A stretch of DNA of 39,940 bases from Planctomycetota bacterium (GTDB lineage Bacteria; Planctomycetota; Brocadiia; Brocadiales; Scalinduaceae), in NCBI GenBank assembly GCA_022570935.1, contig JACZYU010000006.1, positions 1-39,940 on the forward strand. Direction: 5' to 3'. The translations under genes and the position numbers were made by a program. Below the pieces are notes generated by a model, which worked only from the letters and a program-made list of their open reading frames with translations, did not search any database and was not told the DNA's origin. Below are positions 25,611-33,325 of this stretch, piece by piece (positions within the stretch are counted from its first letter, which is position 1; every line of letters begins with the position of its first letter).

Positions 25611-26331
25611 GGTGAAGTCAAACAAAATTAATCTTGACAAATTGAAAGGACTCTTTAATAAAATAACAACCCCGACAATCGAAGAATTAAAAAGAGTTTT
25701 AGGAACTAATTCCAGGATGACAGTTTTTCGTAATATATCTAAACTGTCGTACATTTCCAGCTATTCACATAGAGGAAAGTATTATGTCTTGGTAGAACAG
25801 ATCAAATTTGACAAAAAAGGATTATGTTCTCATGGGAATGCAATGTTTTCAAAGTATGGTAATCTTGTGGAAACCGTAAAAGCATTTATTAACAAATCAG
25901 AAAAGGGTTATTCTGCAAATGAGCTTAAAGATATACTTTTGGTAGAAGTCAAAGAACCCTTGTTTAATTTGATACTTAAAAAACGAATTATCCGAAAGAA
26001 ATTTAAAAGGATTTACATCTATTTCTCCATCAAAGCTGAAATAAGAAAGAGGCAAGAGGTTTTAAGGTACAAGTCTGTCAGCGAAGATGATAAGTTGAAG
26101 GCATCAATTATTTTATTTTTTTGTTTACTTGATGAAAAACAAAAAAGGCTTTACGCCGGTCTGGAATCTATGAAGATTGGACATGGAGGTGACAGAGAAG
26201 TAGCTTCCACCCTTGGTTTACATACGAACACCGTAACACAAGGCAGAAAGGAACTATTATCGCGAGACGCAGAGATAGATCGCATAAGAAAAAAAGGTGG
26301 TGGACGAGCAGCAATAAAAAAAAACTCCTGA
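25609..26331 (+). CDS. ISAzo13-family transposase, N-terminal part
   Basis: 240 residues. It begins with a winged-helix-like segment (LKGLFNKITTPTIEELKRVLG, TVFRNISKLSYISSYSHRGKYY), which in many elements is a separate DNA-binding unit. Then comes the ISAzo13 helix-turn-helix block LDEKQKRLYAGLESMKIGHG, STLGLHTNTVTQGRKEL and DRIRKKGGGRAAIKKNS-stop. The stop follows nine A residues (26316-26324); reading one base further on continues straight into the catalytic part. Strong ribosome-binding site GAGGAGG, which is enclosed by the palindrome at 25564-25610. Confidence 0.8.
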   Translation: MVKSNKINLDKLKGLFNKITTPTIEELKRVLGTNSRMTVFRNISKLSYISSYSHRGKYYVLVEQIKFDKKGLCSHGNAMFSKYGNLVETVKAFINKSEKGYSANELKDILLVEVKEPLFNLILKKRIIRKKFKRIYIYFSIKAEIRKRQEVLRYKSVSEDDKLKASIILFFCLLDEKQKRLYAGLESMKIGHGGDREVASTLGLHTNTVTQGRKELLSRDAEIDRIRKKGGGRAAIKKNS

Positions 26332-27295
26332 AATAATTACCGAAATTGAAAGATTAATGAAAAACGATGTTGCCGGCGATCCTATCACCGGTTTGAAATG
26401 GTATAGAAAAACACCTGGTAAAATTGCTGAAAAACTTGAGTCACATGGCATAAATGTTAGCGGAAAGACGGTCGGTAAAATATTAAAGAAAATGGGGTTC
26501 TCATTAAGAGTCAACCAAAAGAAAATTTCTAACGGTGGGAAAAAACTCACAAAAAAAGAAAAGATAGACAGAAACAATCAATTTAATTATATTGCAAGAC
26601 TCCGGGAAGAATCAGCAAAAAATAAAAATCCTATCATCAGCGTAGACACAAAGAAAAAAGAAAAGATCGGGAATTTTAAAAACGAAGGAGCAACATATGA
26701 ACGCAAAGGCAAAAGTACATATGACCATGATTTTGAATCCTACGCAACAGGAAAATTTATACCTTACGGTGTTTATGATACATTATGCAATTCTGGAACA
26801 ATATTCGGAGGGATTTCTGCAGATACTCCTTTGTTTGCAGTTGAATCTATAGAAAAATGGTGGAGGTATGAAGGAAAAAAAAGATACCCAAAGTCAAAAA
26901 GCATCTATATTTTAGCTGATGCTGGAGGCAGCAACAGCTATAGGTCGAAAGTATGGAAATATGAAATTCAAAATAAGCTTTGCGACACTCACGGTTTGTC
27001 GGTAACTATAAGTCACTACCCAGCCGGTGCATCCAAGTGGAACCCGATCGAACATAGATTGTTTAGCGAAATCAGCAAGAACTGGCAAGGGGAGCCACTG
27101 GAGAGCTATGAGAAAGCCTTGAATTTCATCAAAACCACTAAAACCTCGACAGGCTTAAAAGTAAAGGTACACCTTGTTAACAAAAACTATAAAAAAAATG
27201 TAACCGTTTCTGATGAAAAAATGAAAAGTATTTCTTTGGAAAGTCATAATGTTATGCCAAAATTAAATTATACAATAACACCAAGAACCGGTTGA
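26324..27295 (+). CDS. ISAzo13-family transposase, catalytic part
   Basis: About 323 residues from the slip site: TPEIITEIERLMKNDVAGDP, LKWYRKTPGKIAEKLESHGI, then the DDE core with PIISVDTKKKEKIGNFKNEG (first Asp), IPYGVYD, AVESIEKWW, YILADAGGSNSYRSK (second Asp), HYPAGASKWNPIEHRLFS (Glu), and NVMPKLNYTITP at the end. This is the complete DDE_Tnp_ISAZ013 domain. The first ATG of this frame is at 26357. A one-base loss (or two-base gain) in the A9 run joins it to the N-terminal part; transcriptional slippage is plausible. Confidence 0.88.
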   Translation, partial: TPEIITEIERLMKNDVAGDPITGLKWYRKTPGKIAEKLESHGINVSGKTVGKILKKMGFSLRVNQKKISNGGKKLTKKEKIDRNNQFNYIARLREESAKNKNPIISVDTKKKEKIGNFKNEGATYERKGKSTYDHDFESYATGKFIPYGVYDTLCNSGTIFGGISADTPLFAVESIEKWWRYEGKKRYPKSKSIYILADAGGSNSYRSKVWKYEIQNKLCDTHGLSVTISHYPAGASKWNPIEHRLFSEISKNWQGEPLESYEKALNFIKTTKTSTGLKVKVHLVNKNYKKNVTVSDEKMKSISLESHNVMPKLNYTITPRTG

Positions 27296-27514
27296 TGTTA
27301 TTTTAATGTTGGGGAAAAAGTCGAAGTTATTTTTTCCCCAGCCCTTAGAAAGAAGGTGGGCAAGAGCAGGGTGTGGGTAAAAGTAAACGAGCATTTTAAG
27401 ATTTCTGACGGAATTGAATATATACGGTTAAGGCTTACCGGTTCCGGCATTGGTGAATTTCGGTTTGATGATATAAAACTTGTAAAAGAACCTTCTATAA
27501 TAGCCACACACTAA
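27296..27514 (+). pseudogene. C-terminal remnant of a carbohydrate-binding-module protein
   Basis: It is open from the transposase stop to TAA 27512-27514. It reads GEKVEVIFSPALRKK, VWVKVNEHFKISDGIEYIRL, LTGSGIGEFRFDDIKLVKEP. The FDDIKL ending of a beta-sandwich is typical of CBM4/9-like domains and resembles IYFDDIELIKYD in the protein at 35082-37079. No matching 5' part is found on the far side of the insertion sequence, so the gene was truncated, probably at or before the insertion. Confidence 0.5.
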
Positions 27515-27549
27515 ACCCCCAGTATAGTCGCTCTGCAACTTTGAGTACT

Positions 27550-28041
27550 CTAAAGTGAGTCAACTATTTCTTTAAGCTTTTTTATAAAGAGGTTATGACA
27601 TAGCTTAAATTCATTGATGATTTTTGGTATTTTTGCATTTAAGTTTTGTAATTTATCAATATCTAACTCAGACTGGTAGATGTATCTAAATATATGCCTG
27701 AATGCTCTTAGTTCATTAATTTTAAATGCTAAATTTCTATCAAACAATTTTGGACGTACTCCATCTATTTCTATAGTCATTTTATTTACTAAATCTTTAT
27801 GCCAAAAAGTCTGCTCTAAATTATTTTCGAAAAATTTAGAAATTCTTAGAAAATAATTTTCCAACATGTTATAAACATTATGCATCGTATATCCAAGCGC
27901 GGCCCAATCAAATTCATCCGGTTGAATTTGTTTTATCTTATTGTTTATTAAACTATATTTTAACATTAGCTCATCCAGGATATCTATATCGTTCTCAAGC
28001 TCTGATATTAACCCCAGGAAACCAATCCTATCCTTTTTCAT
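27550..28041 (-). CDS. HepT-like HEPN-domain toxin
   Basis: 163 residues, all alpha-helical by appearance. The C-terminal half has INELRAFRHIFRYIYQSEL, the Arg/His-rich helix of HepT-like ribonucleases; the spacing is not the canonical RX4-6H, so activity is uncertain. FDWAALGYTMHNVYNMLENY in the first half is also family-like. Its start overlaps the 3' end of the nucleotidyltransferase gene by 14 bases, the standard MNT-HEPN toxin-antitoxin order. In the studied Shewanella system the MntA antitoxin silences HepT by adding AMP. The ATG has GGAAAAG upstream. Confidence 0.7.
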   Translation of the reverse strand: MKKDRIGFLGLISELENDIDILDELMLKYSLINNKIKQIQPDEFDWAALGYTMHNVYNMLENYFLRISKFFENNLEQTFWHKDLVNKMTIEIDGVRPKLFDRNLAFKINELRAFRHIFRYIYQSELDIDKLQNLNAKIPKIINEFKLCHNLFIKKLKEIVDSL

Positions 28042-28387
28042 ATATCACTTTTCCATTCTTCAGGATTTCATCTTTGATTCTTTCGTTCACACTATCTAAA
28101 TCGACAACATCCACCTTAAAATCACTATCCAATGCTCTGCCGACCAGTTGATAATATTTTTTAGATCTTAAACCAATATCAATATCAAAATTAATATATC
28201 CTATATCTTTTTTAACCAGAGAACCAAAAAGAATCATCTGCTCCAGCCCATCATCAATTTTCAAAAAATCTATCTTCAACCGCTCCACTTCCTTAAATGC
28301 CAGAACAATTCTGGCTTGTATTCTTAACCGTTCGTCCCTATTCGCTTTTTTTATGGTATCAACAATATGCGTAACATTCATGTTCAT
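28028..28387 (-). CDS. MNT-type minimal nucleotidyltransferase antitoxin
   Basis: 119 residues. The nucleotidyltransferase signature ILFGSLVKKDIGYINFDIDIGL contains the GS pair and the DxD metal-binding acids. The rest is a small alpha/beta domain ending in DLDSVNERIKDEILKNGKVI, characteristic of MNT antitoxins. It is the upstream partner of the HEPN gene (14-base overlap). ATG 28387 is listed; further in-frame starts are ATG 28381 and TTG 28399. No clear Shine-Dalgarno. The locus looks intact. Confidence 0.75.
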   Translation of the reverse strand: MNMNVTHIVDTIKKANRDERLRIQARIVLAFKEVERLKIDFLKIDDGLEQMILFGSLVKKDIGYINFDIDIGLRSKKYYQLVGRALDSDFKVDVVDLDSVNERIKDEILKNGKVIYEKG

Positions 28388-28399
28388 ATTTATACCCAA

Positions 28400-28730
28400 T
28401 ATCCTTGAGTTAGTAGATTTTATGTTGTTTAAAACAAATTTACATTAAAACCTTATCTAATCTTCTATCTTTTTTCAATCTTAAAGTCCTCATCTCTCAA
28501 CTTTTACAACCTATCGGTGAGTCCCCTATCCCTTCCCTAAACCCCTTAAAAGCTGCCTTTCTTCTCCCTGATAAACCATTTCTATATCGTGTGGAATATT
28601 ATAAAAATCTCAGATTTCTTACTTGATTCTATAGGTTCAACTATTTAACTCCTAATCCTGCGTTCAACATTATCTCTGAGAACAAAACCCAATATAGGGT
28701 TGTAGCTTAACTGTGATATAACACAATTTT
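28400..28730. other. Intergenic region without visible features
   Basis: About 330 AT-rich bases upstream of the MNT-HEPN pair. I see no ORF and no convincing promoter; only a small CCC-AATATA-GGG palindrome near 28688. Confidence 0.35.
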
Positions 28731-28964
28731 AGGATAATATTAGATACCTTACAAATATATGAACGCCAAAAGAATGCAAAACTTGATGAACTCGCCGCAA
28801 AGGAAATAGCTGAAGTTATTAAGGATGTAGCAGAAGGCCATTTAGCCACAAAAGAAGATGTAGAAAAGATTGTTGCAATGGCAAAGGTTGAAATAATAAA
28901 GTGGGTAGCTGGGATGCTTTTAGCGCAGGCTGCGATAGTTGCCACACTTGTCAAACTACTTTAA
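28731..28964 (+). pseudogene. DUF1640-like coiled-coil membrane protein, 5'-truncated
   Basis: An open frame without any standard start codon reads LDTLQIYERQKNAKLDELAA, a helical HLATKEDVEKIVAMAKVEII stretch and a C-terminal hydrophobic anchor KWVAGMLLAQAAIVATLVKLL-stop. The LATKxD coiled coil followed by KWVxGxLLAQAA is typical of DUF1640/CCDC90-like small proteins. The usual N-terminal FDTxxxVKxL region is mostly absent, and a stop codon closes the frame at about 28720. It may be a decayed copy. Confidence 0.45.
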
Positions 28965-29026
28965 AGCATTTACATAATACAATCAACAATCCACCACGAG
29001 AATCCAGTTTCAAATCCCAAAAAACC

Positions 29027-29043
29027 TACACCTACGGGGTGTA
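29027..29043. repeat. REP copy 1 (TACACCTACGGGGTGTA)
   Basis: First of seven palindromes of this type. It contains the TAG stop of the minus-strand frame at 29032-29391. Confidence 0.65.
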
Positions 29044-29391
29044 TTTGGTATGAATATCAATGGCCTGAAGCCTCTTGCCGGCATTTAATACTTTCAACCA
29101 TTCCTTTTCCTCCACACCTGGTAGCTTCATCAGAAAGTTTGATCCGGAATCCGAAATATTGACAACGGCACTTATGTATGATGTCAAGACACTTCTACTC
29201 ACCTTGTACAAACCGTCAGATAACCAGCTTAATTGACAACTGTTCCTTGTTATTCCCAAAATCTGCTTTACTTTAGCAAACTTAAAATTATTGAATGTTG
29301 AGGCCTGACCCTCTTTCTGCTCCGAGGTGTGTATGTGCTGTCCAATAAAAGAGTATTCGTCTGCAAATTTCCCATCAAGGTCTACTAATTG
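29032..29391 (-). pseudogene. Unrecognised 5'-truncated coding remnant ending in the REP
   Basis: A 119-codon open frame without ATG. It reads LVDLDGKFADEYSFIGQHIH, then a stretch encoded by a dispersed repeat (GQASTFNNFKFAKVKQ), then SRSVLTSYISAVVNISDSGS, FLMKLPGVEEKEWLKVLNAG and AIDIHTKYTP-stop. It looks like real protein sequence from a beta-rich domain, but I do not recognise the family. A TTG at 29259 could start a 75-residue product. The last residues and the stop codon come from REP copy 1. Confidence 0.35.
29255..29319. repeat. Dispersed ~60-bp repeat, copy 1
   Basis: It contains CTTTAGCAAACTTAAAATTA and TTGAATGTTGAGGCCTGACC. Copies 2 and 3 lie at 30483-30533 and 30766-30831 in the same orientation with very few differences. 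This copy lies inside a reading-frame remnant; the others are non-coding. Confidence 0.7.
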
Positions 29392-29419
29392 TCAATTGAA
29401 AACCCTAAAATAGGATATT

Positions 29420-29668
29420 TTAGAATGGAACAGTAACTATTATACCCGGAATATCCTTAAAGTCTTTCTTGTCTTCTGTAACATTAATTGGATTTTCAAC
29501 TTTTTTAGTAATTACAAAAAAGAATTCCATAAGGTTTTGCAGACAAACAACTCCTCCTCCGTTTTCCCAAATCTGGATTAGAAGATTTTTTGAAGTATTA
29601 TGCTTTCCACCTTCAGAGGTATCGTAGGCATATACGAGAATGTTTGTGTCAATCAGCTTATCTGTCAT
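29420..29668 (-). pseudogene. VapC-type PIN toxin with an internal deletion
   Basis: 82 residues, against about 130-140 for an intact protein. The N-terminus DKLIDTNILVYAYDTSE carries the first catalytic Asp, and NLMEFFFVITKKVENP the second acidic site. Then it jumps to TEDKKDFKDIPGIIVTVPF, the normal C-terminal strand. About 50-55 residues with the remaining catalytic acids (the FWDAL-type segment) are missing, in frame. It is probably an inactive toxin remnant. It overlaps its antitoxin gene by 11 bases. Confidence 0.65.
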
Positions 29669-29873
29669 ATAAGTCTTTACGGTGTGAATAAAGTTTTTTT
29701 CCTAAATAAAAGCCTTTATTAAGAAGTTTTATCTGTCTGCTTGTTATTTCCTCCTGGTTTTCATTACTCAAAGTTTTTAACGTAACAAGTGTATTTGTCC
29801 CAACAGGAAGATCTATTTTTTCATCAAAATGGATTGTATCGCCTTCAACTATACCCTTATAAATTTTCTTCAT
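29658..29873 (-). CDS. AF2212-like antitoxin of the PIN toxin
   Basis: 71 residues. MKKIYKGIVEGDTIHFDEKI then DLPVGTNTLVTLKTL form the short beta-barrel strand pattern of the AF2212/DUF104-like antitoxin group; the C-terminal LLNKGFYLGKKLYSHRKDLY is the toxin-binding tail often seen with VapC-like PIN partners. Start ATG 29873 has GGAGG eleven bases upstream; a GTG at 29885 overlaps that site and is less likely. The gene itself looks intact although its toxin does not. Confidence 0.7.
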   Translation of the reverse strand: MKKIYKGIVEGDTIHFDEKIDLPVGTNTLVTLKTLSNENQEEITSRQIKLLNKGFYLGKKLYSHRKDLYDR

Positions 29874-30069
29874 AATAGTTTCCACCTCCTCACTAAAAAT
29901 ATATTGTATTTCTAGATCTTTATGGTATTCATACAGAAAACTGAACTATAAATTACAAAAATGTGCTAATGGTGTCAATAAGCATTACATAGACAGTAAT
30001 GGTGTGTAGTGAGCCGGTAAGCAAAACCATCCACGAGGTGTAAACAACCCGACCCAACCAAACACCCTT

Positions 30070-30429
30070 TTAGTACATACACCTACGGGGGTGTAATTGG
30101 TAGTTCAACCGGGTGTTCCACATCGAATGGGAATTGTTGCCATTTATTGGCATGGTTAAGGCGTGATCGCTCTGAAAACCTGGAGAATATACTTTACTTA
30201 TTTTCTGATTCAGGGCGGGTAATCTTACATTGCAATTCCAATCGACGGGTTCTCCATTATTCAGTAATTCTATCTCCCCATTAGAAACGAGATTCTGTTC
30301 TCCATTATCCACATTAGTGCTTGTATTCTTCGATTTAGACAGATTGGCAGTACAACCGACCACAATTAAGCTAAACATGCTTACAAGAACTAACACTTGG
30401 GGTATTAAAATTTTCAGCAATAATTTCAT
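30070..30429 (-). pseudogene. Lipoprotein with start of a carbohydrate-binding domain, truncated
   Basis: 119 codons. The signal peptide LVLVSMFSLIVVGC has a lipobox (VVGC, Cys about 26), followed by a Ser/Asn-rich linker and LVSNGEIELLNNGEPVDWNC, the usual beginning of a CBM4/9-like sandwich. The domain stops after about 70 residues, and the last codons (LHPRRCMY-stop) are read from REP copy 2. The protein is therefore cut short by the repeat. It resembles the start of the CBM region in the gene at 35082-37079. Confidence 0.5.
30078..30095. repeat. REP copy 2 (one extra G)
   Basis: TACACCTACGGGGGTGTA, with a near copy of one arm (CCACGAGGTGTA) at about 30031-30042. It overlaps the truncated end of the lipoprotein frame. 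Confidence 0.6.
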
Positions 30430-30482
30430 AAGGGAAACGATTCCTTCACACTAATGTCTAATCTCCTTCTCGCCTTTTCCCA

Positions 30483-30533
30483 TTACTTTAGCAAACTTAA
30501 AATTGTTGAATGTTGAGGCCTGACCCTCTTTCT
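30483..30533. repeat. Dispersed ~60-bp repeat, copy 2
   Basis: Same sequence as at 29.26 kb with one A-to-G change in the middle (AATTGTTGAATG). Confidence 0.7.
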
Positions 30534-30765
30534 TTCTTAAAGATGGGAAGAAGACTTGAGACGATTTAGATATAAAGCCAAAGGAGGAGAGTGTATGTAT
30601 AAGTTCGTTGTGTATGGCAGTTAATTATCTGATAATGTTTGTAATTTCTTCATATATGTAAATATAAAAGGAACCTCAGATTTTTAAAATCTTATCAATT
30701 TTAATAAATACTCACAATATCAAATATTGGTATCTCACATTCTCGGACAGCCTGTCAAGGTCTGA

Positions 30766-30831
30766 CCCCAAAATCTGCTTTACTTTAGCAAACTTAAAAT
30801 TATTGAATGTTGAGGCCTGACCCCCTTTCTG
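30766..30831. repeat. Dispersed ~60-bp repeat, copy 3
   Basis: Nearly identical to copy 1 from CCAAAATCTGC to the CTTTCTG end. It is preceded by GTCAAGGTCTGACC, also seen at 39.68 kb. Confidence 0.7.
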
Positions 30832-30850
30832 TTCCTCTGATTGTTAGGCG

Positions 30851-31189
30851 TTACTTGGTGACAAGTTCTTTCTCTATTGCACCTTGAACAAACAAGTTTA
30901 AAGATATGCCCCTTACTTTGGCTTTTTGTACAGCCTTTCTGTGAATTTCAGGCGGTATCCGAATATTGAAGCTGCCTTTGTATGATTTTTCTGGTTTCTT
31001 TTTCAGAACTTTACAAAGTGTCACGTAGTCGTCAACTTCGTTTCGGAATGCCTTTATAAGGCCATCAACATCACGGGCTTCAAATGTTACAAGGTCATCT
31101 ATGCCTTCTATTTTTCCGTGAAAGACCTTATCTTCATCACTGAAATGGGCAGAACCTATAAACCCTTTATAAGTCAAAACGTCTTTCAT
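30851..31189 (-). CDS. hicB: HicB-family antitoxin
   Basis: 112 residues. The N-terminal part (KGFIGSAHFSDEDKVFHGKI, GIDDLVTFEARDVDGLIKAF) is the HicB partial RNase H-like fold. The C-terminal part SFNIRIPPEIHRKAVQKAKV, RGISLNLFVQGAI is a ribbon-helix-helix DNA-binding domain. HicB neutralises the HicA mRNA interferase and represses its own operon. Here the ATG overlaps the stop of an upstream hicA remnant (ATGA), so the antitoxin is now an orphan. Confidence 0.8.
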   Translation of the reverse strand: MKDVLTYKGFIGSAHFSDEDKVFHGKIEGIDDLVTFEARDVDGLIKAFRNEVDDYVTLCKVLKKKPEKSYKGSFNIRIPPEIHRKAVQKAKVRGISLNLFVQGAIEKELVTK

Positions 31190-31284
31190 TTTATCAACCC
31201 TTTACTCCTAAGTTTTTCTTCTATATTGTCTAATTGATATCGTTTAAGCTCAGGCTTTGGGTGAACTCTGTGTGAGATTGTTTT
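31186..31284 (-). pseudogene. hicA: C-terminal stub of HicA toxin
   Basis: 32 codons open after a TAA: KTISHRVHPKPELKRYQL, DNIEEKLRSKGLIK-stop. The HRxHP...LKRYQL...L..KGLI pattern matches the C-terminal end of HicA mRNA interferases. The N-terminal half with the double-stranded RNA-binding fold is absent. Its TGA overlaps the hicB ATG, the coupling expected for hicAB. Confidence 0.5.
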
Positions 31285-31427
31285 TTATTCCTTACACAAA
31301 GGGTTAATTTTTTGTTCAAGATTTTTTCTTAGCGTCTTTGTACCTCCGTGTAAGTTTGTTCCCTTTTCTCCCCGCCTCAGTTTCTTCCCATTCTTCCTTC
31401 CATCATCAATCTACAATCGCCAATATT

Positions 31428-31472
31428 CAACTTTAGGCACTTTAGTTCACTTTAGACACTTCAAACTTGTTT
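31428..31472. repeat. GTCTAAAGTG-type repeat, copy 1
   Basis: It contains CAACTTTAGGCACTTTAG and CACTTTAGACACTTCAAACT. An almost identical copy lies at 38421-38465, partial ones at 37353-37392 and (inverted) 20905-20937. Confidence 0.65.
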
Positions 31473-31477
31473 GTAAG

Positions 31478-33325
31478 TTAACTTCCATCCCCTTTCTCCA
31501 ATATATCCTTATACACCTCATTCTGTGGATTGTATTCAGGAACGAGTTTCTTTAACATTCGAATAGAGGCTTCCACATTTTTCTCAAATGCAAAATGCAT
31601 AAGCTCATCTATATCGCTTTCAAATTCCTCCCAATTCACATTTGTAATCCCTGCTACAGTTATACTCTCATATTCAGTCTTTTTCTCAGTATCATTTATT
31701 AACAATTCTTCATAGAGTTTTTCACCGGGCCTTAAACCGGTATATTCAATCTTCACTTCTTCAGGAGCAAAGCCCATCATCTTTATCATATCTTTTGCCA
31801 TGTCTGCTATCTTTACGGGTTCTCCCATATCCAATATGAATATTTCGCCGCCTTCTCCTAAGCTGGCAGCCTGCATTACGAGCTGTACCGCCTCAGGAAT
31901 GAGCATAAAATAACGTGTAATATCAGGATGCGTCACCGTAACGGGGCCGCCATTTCTTATTTGTTGCTTAAACTTTGGTACTACACTACCCGAACTATCA
32001 AGTACGTTTCCAAACCTGACTGCAACAAACGCAGTATTACTCATGCTATTAAAGTTCTGGATATATAATTCGCATACCCTCTTAGTTGCCCCCATTACAT
32101 TTGTGGGCCGAACGGCTTTATCTGTAGATATCAGTACAAACTTTTTTACCTTATGTTTATCCGCCAGTTTTGCAATCTTGATAGTCCCCACTACATTATT
32201 AATTATGGCCTCACATGGATTAAGCTCAACAAGTGGCACGTGTTTATAAGCAGCGGCATGGAAGATTATATCTGTCTTTATCTTTTTTAAATATTCTTCA
32301 ATTCTTAGAGGTTTGGTTACGTTTTCCATGATAGAGTGAAACATCACACCGGGATGATTTCCATACAATTCAGAATCAATCTTGTACAACCCAAACTCAT
32401 TACTATCAACCAGCATTTTAATAGACGGACTATACTTCACCACCTGTCTGGATAGCTCAGAGCCTACCGACCCTCCGGCTCCCGTTATCATGACCGATTT
32501 ACCCTTGATAAAACTCGCTATCTGTTCCAGGTCCAGATCCTTTGGCACTCGTCTTAAAAGGTCTTCAACCTCTATCTCTCTGATTTCAGTTATGCTTACC
32601 TTTCCATCAACAATATCCGACAAGCTTGGAAGGGTCTTAAACTTAACCTGTGACATCTTACAACCCGCAATTATCTTTCTAACCTTATCGCCTGATGTAG
32701 AAGGAATCGCAATCAGCACATCTTCAATATTATTTTCCTCAATTATCTCATCCAGTTTGTTTGTTCCCGAATAAATTGGAAGATCATGCAATTTCATTCC
32801 AACCTTAGCAGGGTCATCATCGACAAAGCAAACAGGTATATACCCAAACGAAGGTCCATACCTCATCTCTTTTGCTATCATTTGCCCCGCTGTCCCTGCT
32901 CCATATATCAATACCCGTCTTCCTCCCTGTTCTTTCCGTGTACGATAATGTCTGAATATTCTTGTACTAAAACGTATACCACCTGCTCCCACCAGGAAAA
33001 GGAACCAGTACATTATGAATATACTCCTGGGTATTCTATATGTTTGTAAAAAATAAATCAGGACAACGGACATAAGGGTGCTGATAGTAACGGCCTTTAT
33101 AGATGTAACAAGACAATCTACACTTGCATACCGCCATACGGCCTTATACATACCGGTTCTAATGAAGACTGGAATTGTGACAACGATTATTATGGGTAGT
33201 GAAGTTTCGATGAAGTGAACGTAATCCAGGGCACCTTTGAACTCAAACCTCAGAACAAATGTACCAAGATAGCAAAGAATAATCAGGAATACGTCTGTAA
33301 ATATTAAGGCCAGCTTTCTTTTCAT
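31478..33325 (-). CDS. CapD/FlaA1-type nucleotide-sugar 4,6-dehydratase, membrane-bound
   Basis: 615 residues. Four transmembrane segments occupy the first ~110 residues (LIFTDVFLIILCYLGTFVL, LPIIIVVTIPVFI and others). A first Rossmann segment (RVLIYGAGTAGQMIAKEM) and then the catalytic SDR domain (MITGAGGSVGSELSRQVV, HAAAYKHVPLVE, STDKAVRPTNVMGATKR) follow; the C-terminus has GLRPGEKLYEELL. This is the layout of WbpM/CapD proteins, which convert UDP-GlcNAc-type sugars to 4-keto-6-deoxy forms for capsule, O-antigen or glycan synthesis at the inner membrane. It stands alone among decayed loci. A sugar transferase fragment at the window end fits the same pathway. Confidence 0.92.
   Translation of the reverse strand: MKRKLALIFTDVFLIILCYLGTFVLRFEFKGALDYVHFIETSLPIIIVVTIPVFIRTGMYKAVWRYASVDCLVTSIKAVTISTLMSVVLIYFLQTYRIPRSIFIMYWFLFLVGAGGIRFSTRIFRHYRTRKEQGGRRVLIYGAGTAGQMIAKEMRYGPSFGYIPVCFVDDDPAKVGMKLHDLPIYSGTNKLDEIIEENNIEDVLIAIPSTSGDKVRKIIAGCKMSQVKFKTLPSLSDIVDGKVSITEIREIEVEDLLRRVPKDLDLEQIASFIKGKSVMITGAGGSVGSELSRQVVKYSPSIKMLVDSNEFGLYKIDSELYGNHPGVMFHSIMENVTKPLRIEEYLKKIKTDIIFHAAAYKHVPLVELNPCEAIINNVVGTIKIAKLADKHKVKKFVLISTDKAVRPTNVMGATKRVCELYIQNFNSMSNTAFVAVRFGNVLDSSGSVVPKFKQQIRNGGPVTVTHPDITRYFMLIPEAVQLVMQAASLGEGGEIFILDMGEPVKIADMAKDMIKMMGFAPEEVKIEYTGLRPGEKLYEELLINDTEKKTEYESITVAGITNVNWEEFESDIDELMHFAFEKNVEASIRMLKKLVPEYNPQNEVYKDILEKGDGS

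Larger units (their letters stand above)
25564..27310 (+). mobile_element. ISAzo13-family insertion sequence
   Basis: It contains one transposase split at an A9 run. The right end must lie close to 27296-27310, because an unrelated coding remnant resumes there. The left end is not defined; I found no convincing terminal inverted repeat pair, so 25564 is only the start of the palindrome in front of the gene and the element may extend to about 25300. No target duplication could be assigned. Confidence 0.6.
30430..30850. other. Repeat-filled intergenic region
   Basis: It holds copies 2 and 3 of the ~60-bp repeat and, at about 30725-30765, a segment with ATTCTCGGACAGCCTGTCAA related to that near 24.79 kb. 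A strong ribosome-binding site AAGGAGGAG (30580-30588) precedes an ATG (30595) that reads only nine codons, perhaps the stump of a lost gene. Confidence 0.5.
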
